From assembly GCA_903813345.2 (NCBI GenBank), contig CAIIXF020000008.1, forward strand, positions 7,080,366 to 7,144,365: 64,000 nt of DNA, in the 5' to 3' direction. The position numbers and the translations under genes are program-made. The notes beneath the pieces are model-generated. The model saw nothing but the letters and a program-made list of their open reading frames with translations. It did no database searches and was not told where the DNA came from. Numbering within the stretch: position 1 is the stretch's first letter; each line of letters begins with the position of its first letter. Origin of the DNA: Owenia fusiformis. Lineage: Eukaryota > Annelida > Polychaeta > Sabellida > Oweniidae. Positions 47,801 to 58,347 of this stretch are shown here, in pieces.

Positions 47801-49601
47801 CTAGCTGAGCCTGATGATATGTTAGACAGTCAGATGACCAGTGTATCCAGCCAGGCTTACAGTGAGCCATGTACACAAGACCTGTCTTATAAATTCCCTG
47901 CCCAGCCTAAACCCACATTAACAAACCCAGCCCCTGGTCTTCCACAACAGACATTAAATAAGCCTACAAGTATTAAACCAGGGGCACAGATTAAACCGAA
48001 TCAACAGAAGAAATCACCAGTTATGTCACAAGGTTTAGCTAAAGCAGTACCTTCGCAGAGTTTGGCTAAACCAGGACGATTTAATTTTAAATCAAGCAAT
48101 ATTATGACTTCAAACGCCACAACTAAGCCAAAGACAATCCAGCCAGTGAACTTGAATATTAAGCTTCATGGGCATGCAGATCCCAAAACTACATGTAAAC
48201 AGACTATTCAGACTAGCAAAGCTACGATGCAGTGTACGAAGGAGCAGAGCCTTACAGCTAACCATGTCTCAAAAGTTAATCCATCCAGGGGAACTACTTC
48301 AGCTCATGGGAAACAAGGTATCTATTGCCACAAAACTATTAATTTATAGTCGATATCGCATAACTAACTGAATTACTCCAACTGTTAATTTCAATGTGTA
48401 AGCTCTTTAGGCATAGTATGAAAATAACTCTTTCTTGTATTTGATTTACTATTTTGAAGTATTTCTGGCCTGCTCTTTTGTTATCTTAGAGGACATATTA
48501 TGAAATTATTAAGCCACACTGAAATTTGTTATTTCACACCAGTTGACTTTTGGACACCATCCTATGTGATGCAATTGTATGGTTAATCTAATGTGCTGAT
48601 TATGTTTGTTTCTGTATATTTTCTTTTAAAATGCAATAAATCTGCATACTATGCAATGTCCACTGATTATAATCATTAAATTATTATTTTTTTTTTTTTT
48701 TTTATTCCAGTTTTAGATTTACATTATAATGTAAGGTTACATGATAATACAGTTAATACAAATATAATTAAGGTCACTCATTTTTTTATAAGAATTTATA
48801 TAAGGGGGTTACAATTATTATTATTTTAGATGATGATGGCATGTTTGACAGTGGAGATGAACTTATGGATGAAGATCAGATGCTTGCTATGTTAGATCAA
48901 GTAGAATGTAAGTCAATTCATTCACGTTTTCAAAACATACTTTTGAGATTTTTTTAAGGTGTGACATATTTTGAACCTGTTTGTATATGATATATGCAAA
49001 TATGTAGAAGATTTAGTTAATCAGACAGGTAACGGATTGCACCTAGACAACCTTAAATGAAATTGAAATTTTTAAAGTATGTTATAAATAAATTTACTCA
49101 CATATTGCTTACTTCATATAAATTAGAAACTAGAATAGTCTTAACTATTATGACACAACCATGACACAAGACCAGAATTATATTTTTAAAACTTTGCTTA
49201 CAGCCCAGATCGTTAGTAGCCAGTCAAACAGCCAACCCAAACAAAGTCAAAAGTATTCGCCAGAAGAGATTGAAAGAAAGAAACAAGAAGCCATTAAGAA
49301 ACGTCAACAAAAGCACCATCAGCTCCAAGCGCCACCTATTCAGAATATTCTTAGACCATCTCAGACAATTAAAAATCACACAAACATGAAGCAGATTCAG
49401 TCCACCACACCAAATCCATATATTGCTAGATCAAAACCTTTAACAAATAAGACCAGATCTGATGTTGCACCTCCATATCACATGAATAAAATGAAATCTA
49501 ATGGACCTATCCAGCTTGGGAGTTATGGAATTGGCAAAGAGCAATCTAGAACAATAGAGACTAAGGATATGTCACTCTTGTCTAAAGGTAGACGCAGTTA
49601 G
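38852..49601 (+). CDS. ETAA1: ETAA1 orthologue, RPA-binding ATR activator
   Basis: Ten exons keep frame: 38852-38921, 41163-41379, 43620-43777, 44099-44166, 45297-45415, 45728-45804, 46110-46155, 46738-48317, 48830-48907, 49204-49601 (936 residues; the human protein is of similar length). ETAA1 binds RPA-coated single-stranded DNA at stalled forks and activates ATR-ATRIP. Exon 3 holds IRWDCNSPEALR after SDHDTE, resembling the conserved ATR-activating segment with its key Trp. Exon 8 holds two acidic motifs around Trp (DDWGDDDLFNDDSF near 310, SLWNDSLTDDLLCQL near 595), the rest being Ser/Thr/Pro-rich and disordered. The last exon carries YSPEEIERKKQEAIKKRQQK near 820-840, an RPA32-binding helix like those of SMARCAL1, TIPIN and UNG2. 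AATAAA at 49926 follows the stop. The identification rests on motif order, as most of the protein is divergent. Confidence 0.88.
39609..39841. mobile_element. Palindromic element in ETAA1 intron 1
   Basis: TCTACATCTTTCAAATTTGC and AAAGAGTGCACTAA at the left recur inverted at the right; the arms meet near 39724. There is no coding capacity. Confidence 0.65.
39855..40345. mobile_element. Second, larger palindromic element in ETAA1 intron 1
   Basis: Arms of about 210 bp (39855-40075 and 40130-40345) are inverted copies, for example GTGTACACTTTAGCTG against CAGCTAAAGTGTACAC and GTGCATGCTCTTGGCA against TGCCAAGAGCATGCAC. A spacer of about 60 bp separates them. Confidence 0.75.
41689..42864 (-). 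CDS. Intronless GNAT acetyltransferase-like protein (NAT16/histidine acetyltransferase-like)
   Basis: An uninterrupted 391-codon ORF lies wholly in ETAA1 intron 2, on the opposite strand. The first about 80 residues are poorly structured. From about residue 86 (VIIREAQIEDHGAVMAI) the pattern is that of a GNAT N-terminal strand-helix, followed by YVAEMHRKLLAYMQYLTVDGGHTVVICEDRV. This resembles NAT16/HISAT-type proteins, which have a C-terminal half of similar length with FW-x-V-F and WVYVTYTDNP-like segments. The usual R/Q-x-x-G-x-G/A acetyl-CoA loop is not evident after the DGGHTVV strand, so catalysis is uncertain. Absence of introns amid intron-rich neighbours suggests a retrocopy or an intronless family member. 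The start may be a later Met (codons 7, 42 or 44). Confidence 0.7.
   Translation of the reverse strand: MKTAHSMITLQTARNKLVCSKRDNTKLNTIISNCENYWNTMQMLRHSINKISPICRVGTAISNSSKCKEIAFAIAKRCLVSGTLDDVIIREAQIEDHGAVMAIQPNLNEGMDSLNEYFPKYLANHSYKCYVAEMHRKLLAYMQYLTVDGGHTVVICEDRVKDDVKPPEVHELLRGYTMDKIKANSPKLENIYSMRLMEDPGGLHDIGKRRWSTFRATNLTPIVWSGVKNTQLIAHDKFLDIMHDPETCEQLFPDKRIVSFWEVFDTVKGVETNISHILNQSWVYVTYTDNPVNKATIALSTGTPARCEKGLRLDIDFYGDRLDDFKSHIVAHCQRAIHYKEHHESLVPVLCFPAILDVKLVEDYCVNTLGWNSGPMSKDKPLFEPTKLHGN
43180..43316. mobile_element. Palindromic MITE in ETAA1 intron 2
   Basis: TTGTATCTTC, TCATTTCATGATT and TGACTTAC in the left arm are matched inverted by AATCATGAAATGA and GAAGATACAA in the right arm. It folds fully on itself around 43247. 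Confidence 0.7.
43510..43549 (+). pseudogene. Duplicated fragment of ETAA1 exon 3
   Basis: Forty bases (GCAGTCCAAGCAGGAGACTC and on to AGAATGAAG) match exon 3 at 43635-43674 with about four differences. The matching frame reads QSKQETLRRSRMK and hits a stop two codons later. The copy has no acceptor of its own. Confidence 0.8.
44248..44431. mobile_element. pogo/Tigger-like MITE, copy 3
   Basis: It begins CAGTATAACCTGTTGAG and ends CTTAACAGGTTTTACTG, flanked by TA on each side. It matches the copies in esterase A and its 3' part. It lies in ETAA1 intron 4. Confidence 0.7.
45503..45546 (-). repeat. Solo end of the GTCACCACC MITE family
   Basis: The minus strand reads GCATTAACATGAAAAATGTC then ACCACCTGCCATTTGTTACAG. 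This matches the left end and flank of the copy at 30985 but without a right end. It lies in ETAA1 intron 5. Confidence 0.6.
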
Positions 49602-49925
49602 TGAAACATAACAGACTCTCTAAGTATTACAGTTGGTCATATAATTTAATTGGTACATTTTTAATGTATTACGCAAGATGAGCCAACTAATAATTTTGAA
49701 TATTTTACAAGGACTTTGTTTTTCACTGTGGTTGAACCTGGTTATGGAAAAAGTTTCCTTTCTGTAAGAAAATTTTACAGCCTTGGAGGTACGATTTTTT
49801 TCACGATTTTCATGAGATGAAGACATTTTATTACCAGAGCAGATACGCAATTTTAAAGGTTTCACCACAGGTTTTTTGATATATATAGCTCAATTCATTG
49901 ATTGACCAATTTAGTTGTATAAAGA

Positions 49926-49931
49926 AATAAA
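49926..49931 (+). promoter_or_regulatory. Polyadenylation signal of ETAA1
   Basis: AATAAA lies 325 bp after the ETAA1 stop codon, the first consensus signal on the plus strand there. Confidence 0.5.
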
Positions 49932-50034
49932 TTCATTTACAATACACATTGTTGCAAATACCCCCATGCAACCTATTTCAGCAAAACAAAGCTAGAACTA
50001 ATAAGTTCTCTCTGTATCATATATGTTTTCTCCA

Positions 50035-53000
50035 ATCTACATGGAGACACGGGTCTTTAATGTTGATGAATAATGAGTATGTGTTCATATATTGATGTGT
50101 TCTACTATATGTAGATGAGGTTCATGTATATAACAATCTCTACATGGAGACACCTTGTCTGTAATATACATGAATAATGAGAATGTGTTCATATATTGAT
50201 GTGTTCTGCTATATAGATGAGGTTCATGTATATAACATTCTCTACATGGAGGCACCTTGTCTGTAATATACATGAATAATGAGAATGTGTTCATATATTG
50301 ATGTGTTCTGCTATATAGATGAGGTTCATGTATATAACAATCTCTACATGGAAGCACCTTGTCTGTAATATACATGAATAATGAGAATGTGTTCATATAT
50401 TGATGTGTTCTGCTATATAGATGAGGTTCATGTATATAACAATCTCTACATGGAGGCACCTTGTCTGTAATATACATGAATAATGAGAATGTGTTCATAT
50501 ATTGATGTGTTCTGCTATATAGATGAGGTTCATGTATATAACAATCTCTACATGGAGGCACCTTGTCTGTAATATACATGAATAATGAGAATGTGTTCAT
50601 ATATTGATGTGTTCTGCTATATAGATGAGGTTCATGTATATAACAATCTCTACATGGAGGCACCTTGTCTGTAATATACATGAATAATGAGAATGTGTTC
50701 ATATATTGATGTGTTCTGCTATATAGATGAGGTTCATGTATTTAACAATCTCTACATGGAGGCACCTTGTCTGTAATATACATGAATAATGAGAATGTGT
50801 TCATATATTGATGTGTTCTGCTATATAGATGAGGTTCATGTATATAACAATCTCTACATGGAGGCACCTTGTCTGTAATATACATGAATAATGAGAATGT
50901 GTTCATATATTGAAGTGTTCTGCTATATAGATGAGGTTCATGTATATAACAATCTCTACATGGAGGCACCTTGTCTGTAATATACATGAATAATGAGAAT
51001 GTGTTCATATATTGATGTGTTCTGCTATATAGATGAGGTTCATGTATATAACAATCTCTACATGGAGGCACCTTGTCTGTAATATACATGAATAATGAGA
51101 ATGTGTTCATATATTGATGTGTTCTGCTATATAGATGAGGTTCATGTATATAACAATCTCTTCATGGAGGCACCTTGTCTGTAATATACATGAATAATGA
51201 GAATGTGTTCATATATTGATGTGTTCTGCTATATAGATGAGGTTCATGTATATAACAATCTCTACATGGAAGCACCTTGTCTGTTATTTACATGAATAAT
51301 GAGAATGTGTTCATATATTGATGTGTTCTGCTATATAGATGAGGTTCATGTATATAACATTCTCTACATGGAGGCACCTTGTCTGTAATATACATGAATA
51401 ATGAGAATGTGTTCATATATTGATGTGTTCTGCTATATAGATGAGGTTCATGTATATAACATTCTCTACATGGAAGCACCTTGTCTGTAATATACATGAA
51501 TAATGAGAATGTGTTCATATATTGATGTGTTCTGCTATATAGATGAGGTTCATGTATATAACAATCTCTACATGGAGACACCTTGTCTGTAATATACATG
51601 AATAATGAGAATGTGTTCATATATTGATGTGTTCTGCTATATAGATGAGGTTCATGTATATAACATTCTCTACATGGAGGCACCTTGTCTGTAATATACA
51701 TGAATAATGAGAATGTGTTCATATATTGATGTGTTCTGCTATATAGATGAGGTTCATGTATATAACAATCTCTACATGGAAGCACCTTGTCTGTTATTTA
51801 CATGAATAATGAGAATGTGTTCATATATTGATGTGTTCTGCTATATAGATGAGGTTCATGTATATAACAATCTCTACATGGAGGCACCTTGTCTGTAATA
51901 TACATGAATAATGAGAATGTGTTCATATATTGATGTGTTCTACTATATAGATGAGGTTCATGTATATAACAATCTTTACATGGAGGCACCTTGTCTGTAA
52001 TATACATGAATAATGAGAATGTGTTCATATATTGATGTGTTCTGCTATATATAGATGAGGTTCATGTATATAACAATCTCTACATGGAGGCACCTTGTCT
52101 GTAATATACATGAATAATGAGAATGTGTTCATATATTGATGTGTTCTACTATATAGATGAGGTTCATGTATATAACAATCTCTACATGGAGGCACCTTGT
52201 CTGTAATATACATGAATAATGAGAATGTGTTCATATATTGATGTGTTCTACTATATAGATGAGGTTCATGTATATAACAATCCCTACATGGAGGCATCTT
52301 GTCTGTAATATACATGAATAATGAGAATGTGTTCATATATTGATGTGTTCTGCTATATATAGATGAGGTTCGTGTATATAACAATCTCTACATGGAGGCA
52401 CCTTGTCTGCAATATACATGAATAATGAGAATGTGTTCATATATTGATGTGTTCTACTATATAGATGAGGTTCATGTATATAACAATCTTTACATGGAGA
52501 CACCTTGTCTGTAATATACATGAATAATGAGAATGTGTTCATATATTGATGTGTTCTGCTATATAGATGAGGTTCATGTATATAACAATCTCTACATGGA
52601 GGCATCTTGTCTGTAATATACATGAATAATGAGAATGTGTTCATATATTGATGTGTTCTGCTATAGAGATGAGGTTCATGTATATAACAATCTCTACATG
52701 GAGACACCTTGTCTGTAATATACATGAATAATGAGAATGTGTTCATATATTGATGTGTTCTGCTATATAGATGAGGTTCATGTATATAACAATCTCTACA
52801 TGGAGGCACCTTGTCTGTAATATACATGAATAATGAGAATGTGTTCATATATTGATGTGTTCTACTATATAGATGAGGTTCATGTATATAACAATCTCTA
52901 CATGGAGGCACCTTGTCTGTAATATACATGAATAATGAGAATGTTTTCATATATTGATGTGTTCTGCTATATAGATGAGGTTCATGTATATAACAATCTC

Positions 53001-53190
53001 TACATGGAGGCACCTTGTCTGTAATATACATGAATAATGAGAATGTGTTCATATATTGATGTGTTCTGCTATATAGATGAGGTTCATGTATTTTACAATA
53101 TCTACATGGAGGCATATGAAAAATGAGAATCTGTTCATTTGTTGATATGTTTTCTTTACATAAATGAGTTCCATGTATATAACAATCATC
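50035..53190. repeat. 102-bp tandem satellite, about 31 copies
   Basis: The unit contains TGAATAATGAGAATGTGTTC, ATATATTGATGTGTTCTGCT, ATATAGATGAGGTTCATG and TCTACATGGAGGCACCTTGT. Units differ at few sites. Outer units are more diverged, for example the last at 53100-53190 and the first at 50035-50130. A few units have TATATATAG instead of TATATAG (2 bp longer, near 52047 and 52355). Because 102 is a multiple of three, the minus strand stays open over many units, giving apparent ORFs of up to 336 codons with a 34-residue period (MNTFSLFMYITDKV...). I see no signal peptide, splice context or independent evidence of coding. Confidence 0.95.
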
Positions 53191-53922
53191 ATAGAGGTAC
53201 TCTTTAAACTGACACTGTATAAAGCAATACAAATTGAACACAAATCTATATAAAATAGATTTAGAATATATTATTTTTGAGAAAGGGGCATTGTCGCACA
53301 TCAGTTTCATTGAACATTGTGCAACAAAGCATGAATGAAGCAATAAAAAGAAATGATTATAGTTGAATGAAATATAATTTGGTTTTAGTTATTTGTTTCA
53401 ATAATAGGGATGTTAAGCTAGCACTGATCTGAAGAACTGTACATAAAACGTGTAAGACTATGGTCCCCATCGACTATTTCAACTCGCCGGCCTTTATTTG
53501 GCCTAGTGAATGAGTGAGTGAAATAATTGTTATAAGTCCACGTGTGAACCAATTGAGAGTTGGACAACAATTCCCGTTTGTGTTTCATACTTTTACTCTT
53601 TTACGTTCCAGTTTTCCCAAATGCGTGTAACTTAACCACTCATCAAATAAAAATTACCGGTGGCAGCGGCATATCTAGGTATAACTTGCCTTCTTTGAAA
53701 TGTCTATAAAAATAACAATCACTATGACAATTGTGAATGTAGGCCTATTGTTTTCTATTATGGGATGCTGAATCATACATTTATCAGGGTAAACAGTTTT
53801 CTGTTTCATAAGTCGCAGTCTGTTCTCAGGTAAAGGAATGTCGGAATGTCTAGAAATGGAAAACATCTCACATATATAACAATAATATTTCAAAACACAT
53901 GGCTTGGACTGATTATATCAGC

Positions 53923-54127
53923 AAAGGATGTTCAATTCACAATCGTTCCCATCATACCCATAAAATACTAGCCTTGAGTTGGTTACTCTTGATGGACAGT
54001 TGTTTTTATTGACGGTACTGCTACACCTACATCATTCTCTTATGTATCACTGTCATCTGCCCCAGGCAGCTTGTTATTGTCAGCTTAATGGTGATTCACG
54101 AACTTTCGTAAGTCTTGCTATATATAG
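53923..54127 (+). promoter_or_regulatory. Duplicated promoter block with TATA box of the first DM13 gene
   Basis: About 200 bp ending in CTATATATAG (54118-54127) is nearly identical to 58071-58276 upstream of the second DM13 gene. The TATA box lies about 75 bp before the ATG, leaving room for a short 5' UTR. Conserved words include ATCGTTCCCATCATACCCAT and AATGGTGATTCACGAACTTT. Confidence 0.7.
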
Positions 54128-54200
54128 AGTAGACAACAACAGTAGTGAACAAACAACAAAAAATTTACTGAAACAAAACAAGTTGAATCATAACAGGAAA

Positions 54201-57131
54201 ATGAAAATGCTCTTGATTATACTCATGCAGGTTTTTGCCGTAAAGGCCCAAGATGCAGGTAAGTTGATTAATACGAGTTAGTCTTATTCAAAAATGTTTA
54301 AGCCCTGGTGCATCTTGGATTGATTGTCATTCCTCAAGTGTTGTTCCAAACTTTGCACGAGATGCGTAACATCGAGTGCTAAGTATAGTACGAGTGGAAT
54401 GAATCAGTCACATTGTATTGCATTAAGTCTAATGCTTCTTTCACACATTGCAAAATATGTTATACAACATCACTTGAAAGATGCGAAGTGACTTAAGAGA
54501 GTAAATTTCAAAATAAATTTTTGCAAGGACTAATTATTCCCTATTTCATAGATTTTTACTAAACTATGAAATTGATCAGCTTATCGGTTTCATTAGTTAA
54601 ACTAAAATCTTAAAACGACCGTGGGTGCATTGGATAAGTATATTGCAATGCGGTTATATGAAATAGCGTGTTCTAGTTTGCTGGAATTGGATACACCTTG
54701 CTTAGCTATCTGCGAATCTTAAATTATTTGATTAAGCCACGTCATTCCAATCTCAAATAATTGTTATTATGAAACGTGCTTGTGAGTTGAGTGATGATAT
54801 GGTGTATTATGAGGAGATGTGGATGACTTATTTGTAGCACTTTAAATTATTTTTAGGCGATTTTGAACTTGGTGACTACAAAGGGGCATTGATTGGTGAT
54901 CTGGTGACTCGATCCAATGACGTGACAGGGACTCTTTATGCGCTTGGGCCAAACTTACTCTACCTTGAAAACTTCAACTTTGATGGGGCAAATGACTGTA
55001 AGCATTTCTGACAACCTAAAATAATTTCGATATCGATAATGTGCTTTTGCTATTGTACTTAAGACAACGTTGACATTTACATTCCAATAAGTCAATTTGG
55101 TATTCTTTTATAATCGCATGATTTTCGAAAGTTATCCTTTTAATTGCACACTCGAAGTCCCCATACATTTATTTATCCGTTTGTTTCCAGTTTCCTTCTT
55201 CTACATTGGCTGCCGCCGGGCGTCGCCGGAGCCCAGTAAAGAAGGACTCCGATTACTTCACTCCAAACAAGAGTACGTAATGTTACAGTTATTTGATGCA
55301 GATTACGTAGAATACTTAATATAGTATTGACTATTGACGATCTTTCTAAAATGTTACCCAGGCCTTAGTGGCGTGTTGCATGTCGCTCTGAGGAAATTAA
55401 TTATTTGTCAATTCTATTCAGATAACTCTATCTCTGATTACAATTTCCTCGTTTCCAGTGATCTCACGCCCGTGGAGACTGCAGTTAACCAGGGTCTTCT
55501 GATTCCATTCCCGTTCAGAAAATACGTATCTCTTGACCACTTTGCATGGTTCTCTCTGTGGGACGAACAGAATGAGGTAGGCATACTTTCACTACTTTAA
55601 CACAAGAAAATACTGTAGCCTGTATTTCTTTAAAAGGGATACAGGCTACAGTGAAGTTGCAAATGGAACAGGTATCCCCTGTCTTTGTCAGGGCTTTTTG
55701 GTAATACAATGCAAACTGCTAACATACTAATAGTAATAACTATTAGTATTTTCATATTTAACCCACATGTGTCAGATAATTCACAGGGAGATATGCCGAA
55801 TACTATTTAGTATTTAGTATTGAATAAGTATTCATATGATGAGTGATAAAATAGCTCTAATTTTATCGTTACATGAGTGCTCACGAGCGAGTGCTTTTGC
55901 CAGAATGCTTATTTAGTACTAATTTTGTACTAATTGAGCAATTGGCATATCTCCCTGTGTTATCTGAATGAAAATATGTCCTGTAAAAGAAAATATTATC
56001 TGCCCAACACAAAAAGATATATTTCAGCTTTTGTGTTTTTATAACATAGATTTGGGGAATTTACTCGACCTAGAACTTACAATTTTAAAGGAAAGAAAAA
56101 GTTGATAAATAACTTTTAAACCACATTTCTAGATATAATTTCATGAATTGCACATGTAGATTTCAAATACGATATCACTTCTTTAAATTCTTAATATTCC
56201 TTTTGATGACGTAATTAAATTATTTCTACTTGCAACTAGTCTTAATTATGAATACGTATTGATTTTCTTTCTACAGGTCAGTCTTGCGGATATCTCAATA
56301 CCTGAAGACTTTGAAGAGCCACGTCCATATATTTTATCAGCTGATGCCTTCACGTCTGAAGACGCTCGAGTGAACGCCGTCCGAATCATCATGCGTACTG
56401 CGAGGAACGTTACTATTCAGAGCTTTACATTTGACGGCACAGGACTTGGTAAGACTTAAAAATATCGACATTCCTTAAAAAGTAAAATTCGAATCTCGCA
56501 TGGATCGACATGAGTCTCTGAACGATCCATCCAATAACGATTAAATACTATGCGTCTTGTTTTCAATCATTTCCCCGGAAAGGTATACCTTATTCCAATG
56601 TCTTTTAGATTACAATTTTTATTTCAGACGCCAACTTCTATGCTGGAACCGGAGATAGTTTAACTGCTACGAGTGGCGAATTGGTGACTGTTGAGGAAGA
56701 AAAGTAAGCAAATTATACTTAAATAGTACTTTTTATATTCGTTAAATCATTTCTAAAGATCAAAAGTCGAACTACAAGGGTTGTTCAAAAAGTTTTGCAC
56801 AAATATATCTAATTATGAATATAGTAAACCAATCTTATAGTTCAATATGTTTTATCTATAAAGCATGTTAAAAGTGCTTTTAATCACCAATAGACATACG
56901 ACTCGATATAAATGTCACACATGTCTCAATATATGCCTATTTACTTGTACTTAAAGCGACAGCACACTTGGCATTTACGACAGAGCGACATTGACGCTTC
57001 GACTTCCAGAGGATTTGACTCTACTGGATGCCGATTGGATCATAGTGACATGTCCTCAATGTACTACGCCATTTGCCCAAATTGAGTTACCGGATTATCG
57101 CAACCTCCCTGCTGATGTACAAATCTTTTAA
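54201..57131 (+). CDS. Secreted protein with two DM13 domains, copy 1
   Basis: Seven exons: 54201-54258, 54857-54997, 55191-55272, 55459-55576, 56277-56448, 56628-56703, 56957-57131 (273 residues). The start has a hydrophobic signal peptide (MKMLLIILMQVFAVKA). Domain 1 (about 20-135) has GALIGDLVTRSNDVTGTLYA, YLENFNFDGAND, FFYIGC and WFSLWDEQNEVSLADISIP. Domain 2 (about 140-265) has NVTIQSFTFDGTGLGDANFY, TLRLPEDLTLLDADWIIVTC and FAQIELP. These are the hallmarks of DM13: the turn around NF-x-x-DG, an F/Y-x-x-G strand, and a W-I-x-V-x-C strand ending in IP. DM13 occurs in Skeletor-type proteins, often beside DOMON domains, and has been proposed to bind a redox cofactor. Here there is nothing but DM13. 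AATAAA at 57231 follows. It is probably an extracellular matrix or secreted factor; the role is unknown. Confidence 0.88.
55773..55966. mobile_element. MITE in intron 4 of DM13 copy 1
   Basis: Ends CAGATAATTCACAGGGAGAT and ATCTCCCTGTGTTATCTG are inverted. The interior has alternating TTAGTATT/AATACTAA and TTTAGTACTAA blocks. Copy 2 lacks this sequence in its much shorter intron 4. No target duplication was recognised. Confidence 0.65.
56040..56250. repeat. Diverged copy of the dispersed repeat seen at 31.8-32.0 kb
   Basis: CACATGTAGATTTCAAATAC, GATATCACTT, GATGACGTAA and ATTTCTACTTGCAACTAGTC match the other copies in the same order. It ends about 25 bp before exon 5. Confidence 0.55.
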
Positions 57132-58347
57132 ATGGCAACTTTAGATCCCCCTAGAGCTTGCATATGCAACTTCTTTTAAAGCTCGAAGCGAGTCTCCATG
57201 ATATTATTTTTGTATCTTTTCAATTTATGCAATAAAATTTTTAATCAACTATGAGCTCTTATGTCTGTATGTTTGATCTTAGTTTAACGATGCTGTCTAC
57301 AAGTTCTTGGAAAATATCACATTTAATTCCAAAATGGCAACTGAATTTTACTGTCCAAAATCATGTTTTTGGCTATATTTCAAGTAGCAACAACTCCAAA
57401 ATTCTAAGTTTGCATGAAATTGACAATGTACAAGGTACGGGCTATGTGACAAGGTGCTTAAATAATTTTCAGATTAAGTTTGGCCAGGAATTCAAAAAAA
57501 GCTGGTATTCTTATTGCTGTTGAAGTTCACTTTTTGACCATGTCCAAATAGAATTGCATTAATTTGCTTCAAATTATACATACCTGTGCACAATAAGGTC
57601 TTCACGTTTTTACAAAATATCTACAAACGGATCTAGGATGTCCCAAAGTAAAAACTGATGAAATTAATAAATCCTTTCTAACCTTTAATTTTAGACTTGA
57701 ATCTGTTGGTATCGAGGCCATTTTTCGTTCTTCTATCTGTCCAGTGATAACTCAAATACTGATCGTCGGATTTAAGTCAAAAATGCAATGAGAGGTTATT
57801 TGATAAAATGCTTTTTGCTCGGATGGATTTGCTATGTGAACTAGTAACAAATCTCAGGGCATTACGGTACTGGAATATCATTGGAAGTCGTGTCTATAAA
57901 CATAAAATCGACAATCATTTTTGAGGATGTTGGCCTATAGTTTTTTAGGATCTCATACCTGAATCATAAATTCCCCAGGCTAAAGATAGTTTTTGTTAGT
58001 GTGTTCCCAGGTGAGGGAATGACTGAATACAACAATATTTCAAAACACACGGCGTTGGACTGATCATAACAGCAAAGGATGTTCACATCTCAATCGTTCC
58101 CATCATACCCATAAAATACCAGCCTTGAGTTGGTTACTTTTGATGGACAGTTGTTTTTATTGACGGTACTGCTACACTCACATCATTCTCTTATGTATCA
58201 CTGTCATCTGCCTGAGGCAGCTTGTTATTGTCAGCTTAATGGTGATTCACGAACTTTCGTTAGTCTGGCTATATAATACAGCAGACGCAACAGTGGTGAA
58301 ACAACAAAAAAATATCAAATCAAAACAAGCGGAATTATTACAGAAAA
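57132..58347 (+). other. Spacer between the two DM13 genes
   Basis: It contains the 3' UTR and AATAAA (57231-57236) of copy 1 and the promoter block of copy 2 (58071-58276). The 57251-57523 ORF has no splice context or domain. Confidence 0.6.
58071..58276 (+). promoter_or_regulatory. Duplicated promoter block with TATA box of the second DM13 gene
   Basis: It is almost the same as the block before copy 1, ending in CTATATAA (58269-58276), about 72 bp before the ATG. Its conservation implies that the tandem duplication unit included the promoter. Confidence 0.7.

Larger units (their letters stand above)
49602..54200. other. Intergenic region between ETAA1 and the DM13 pair
   Basis: It is dominated by the 102-bp satellite. 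The remaining 49602-50030 and 53200-53920 are AT-rich with no supported exon. The right end is the duplicated promoter block of the first DM13 gene. Confidence 0.6.

Noticed and set aside
50035-53190. CRISPR-like array
   Set aside because: Units are contiguous 102-bp copies with no unique spacers, and the context is eukaryotic.
50085-53343. Series of minus-strand ORFs with a 34-residue repeat as protein genes
   Set aside because: They arise because the satellite period is divisible by three. There is no signal sequence or splice structure, and indels break the frame. Kept as a repeat and as a question only.
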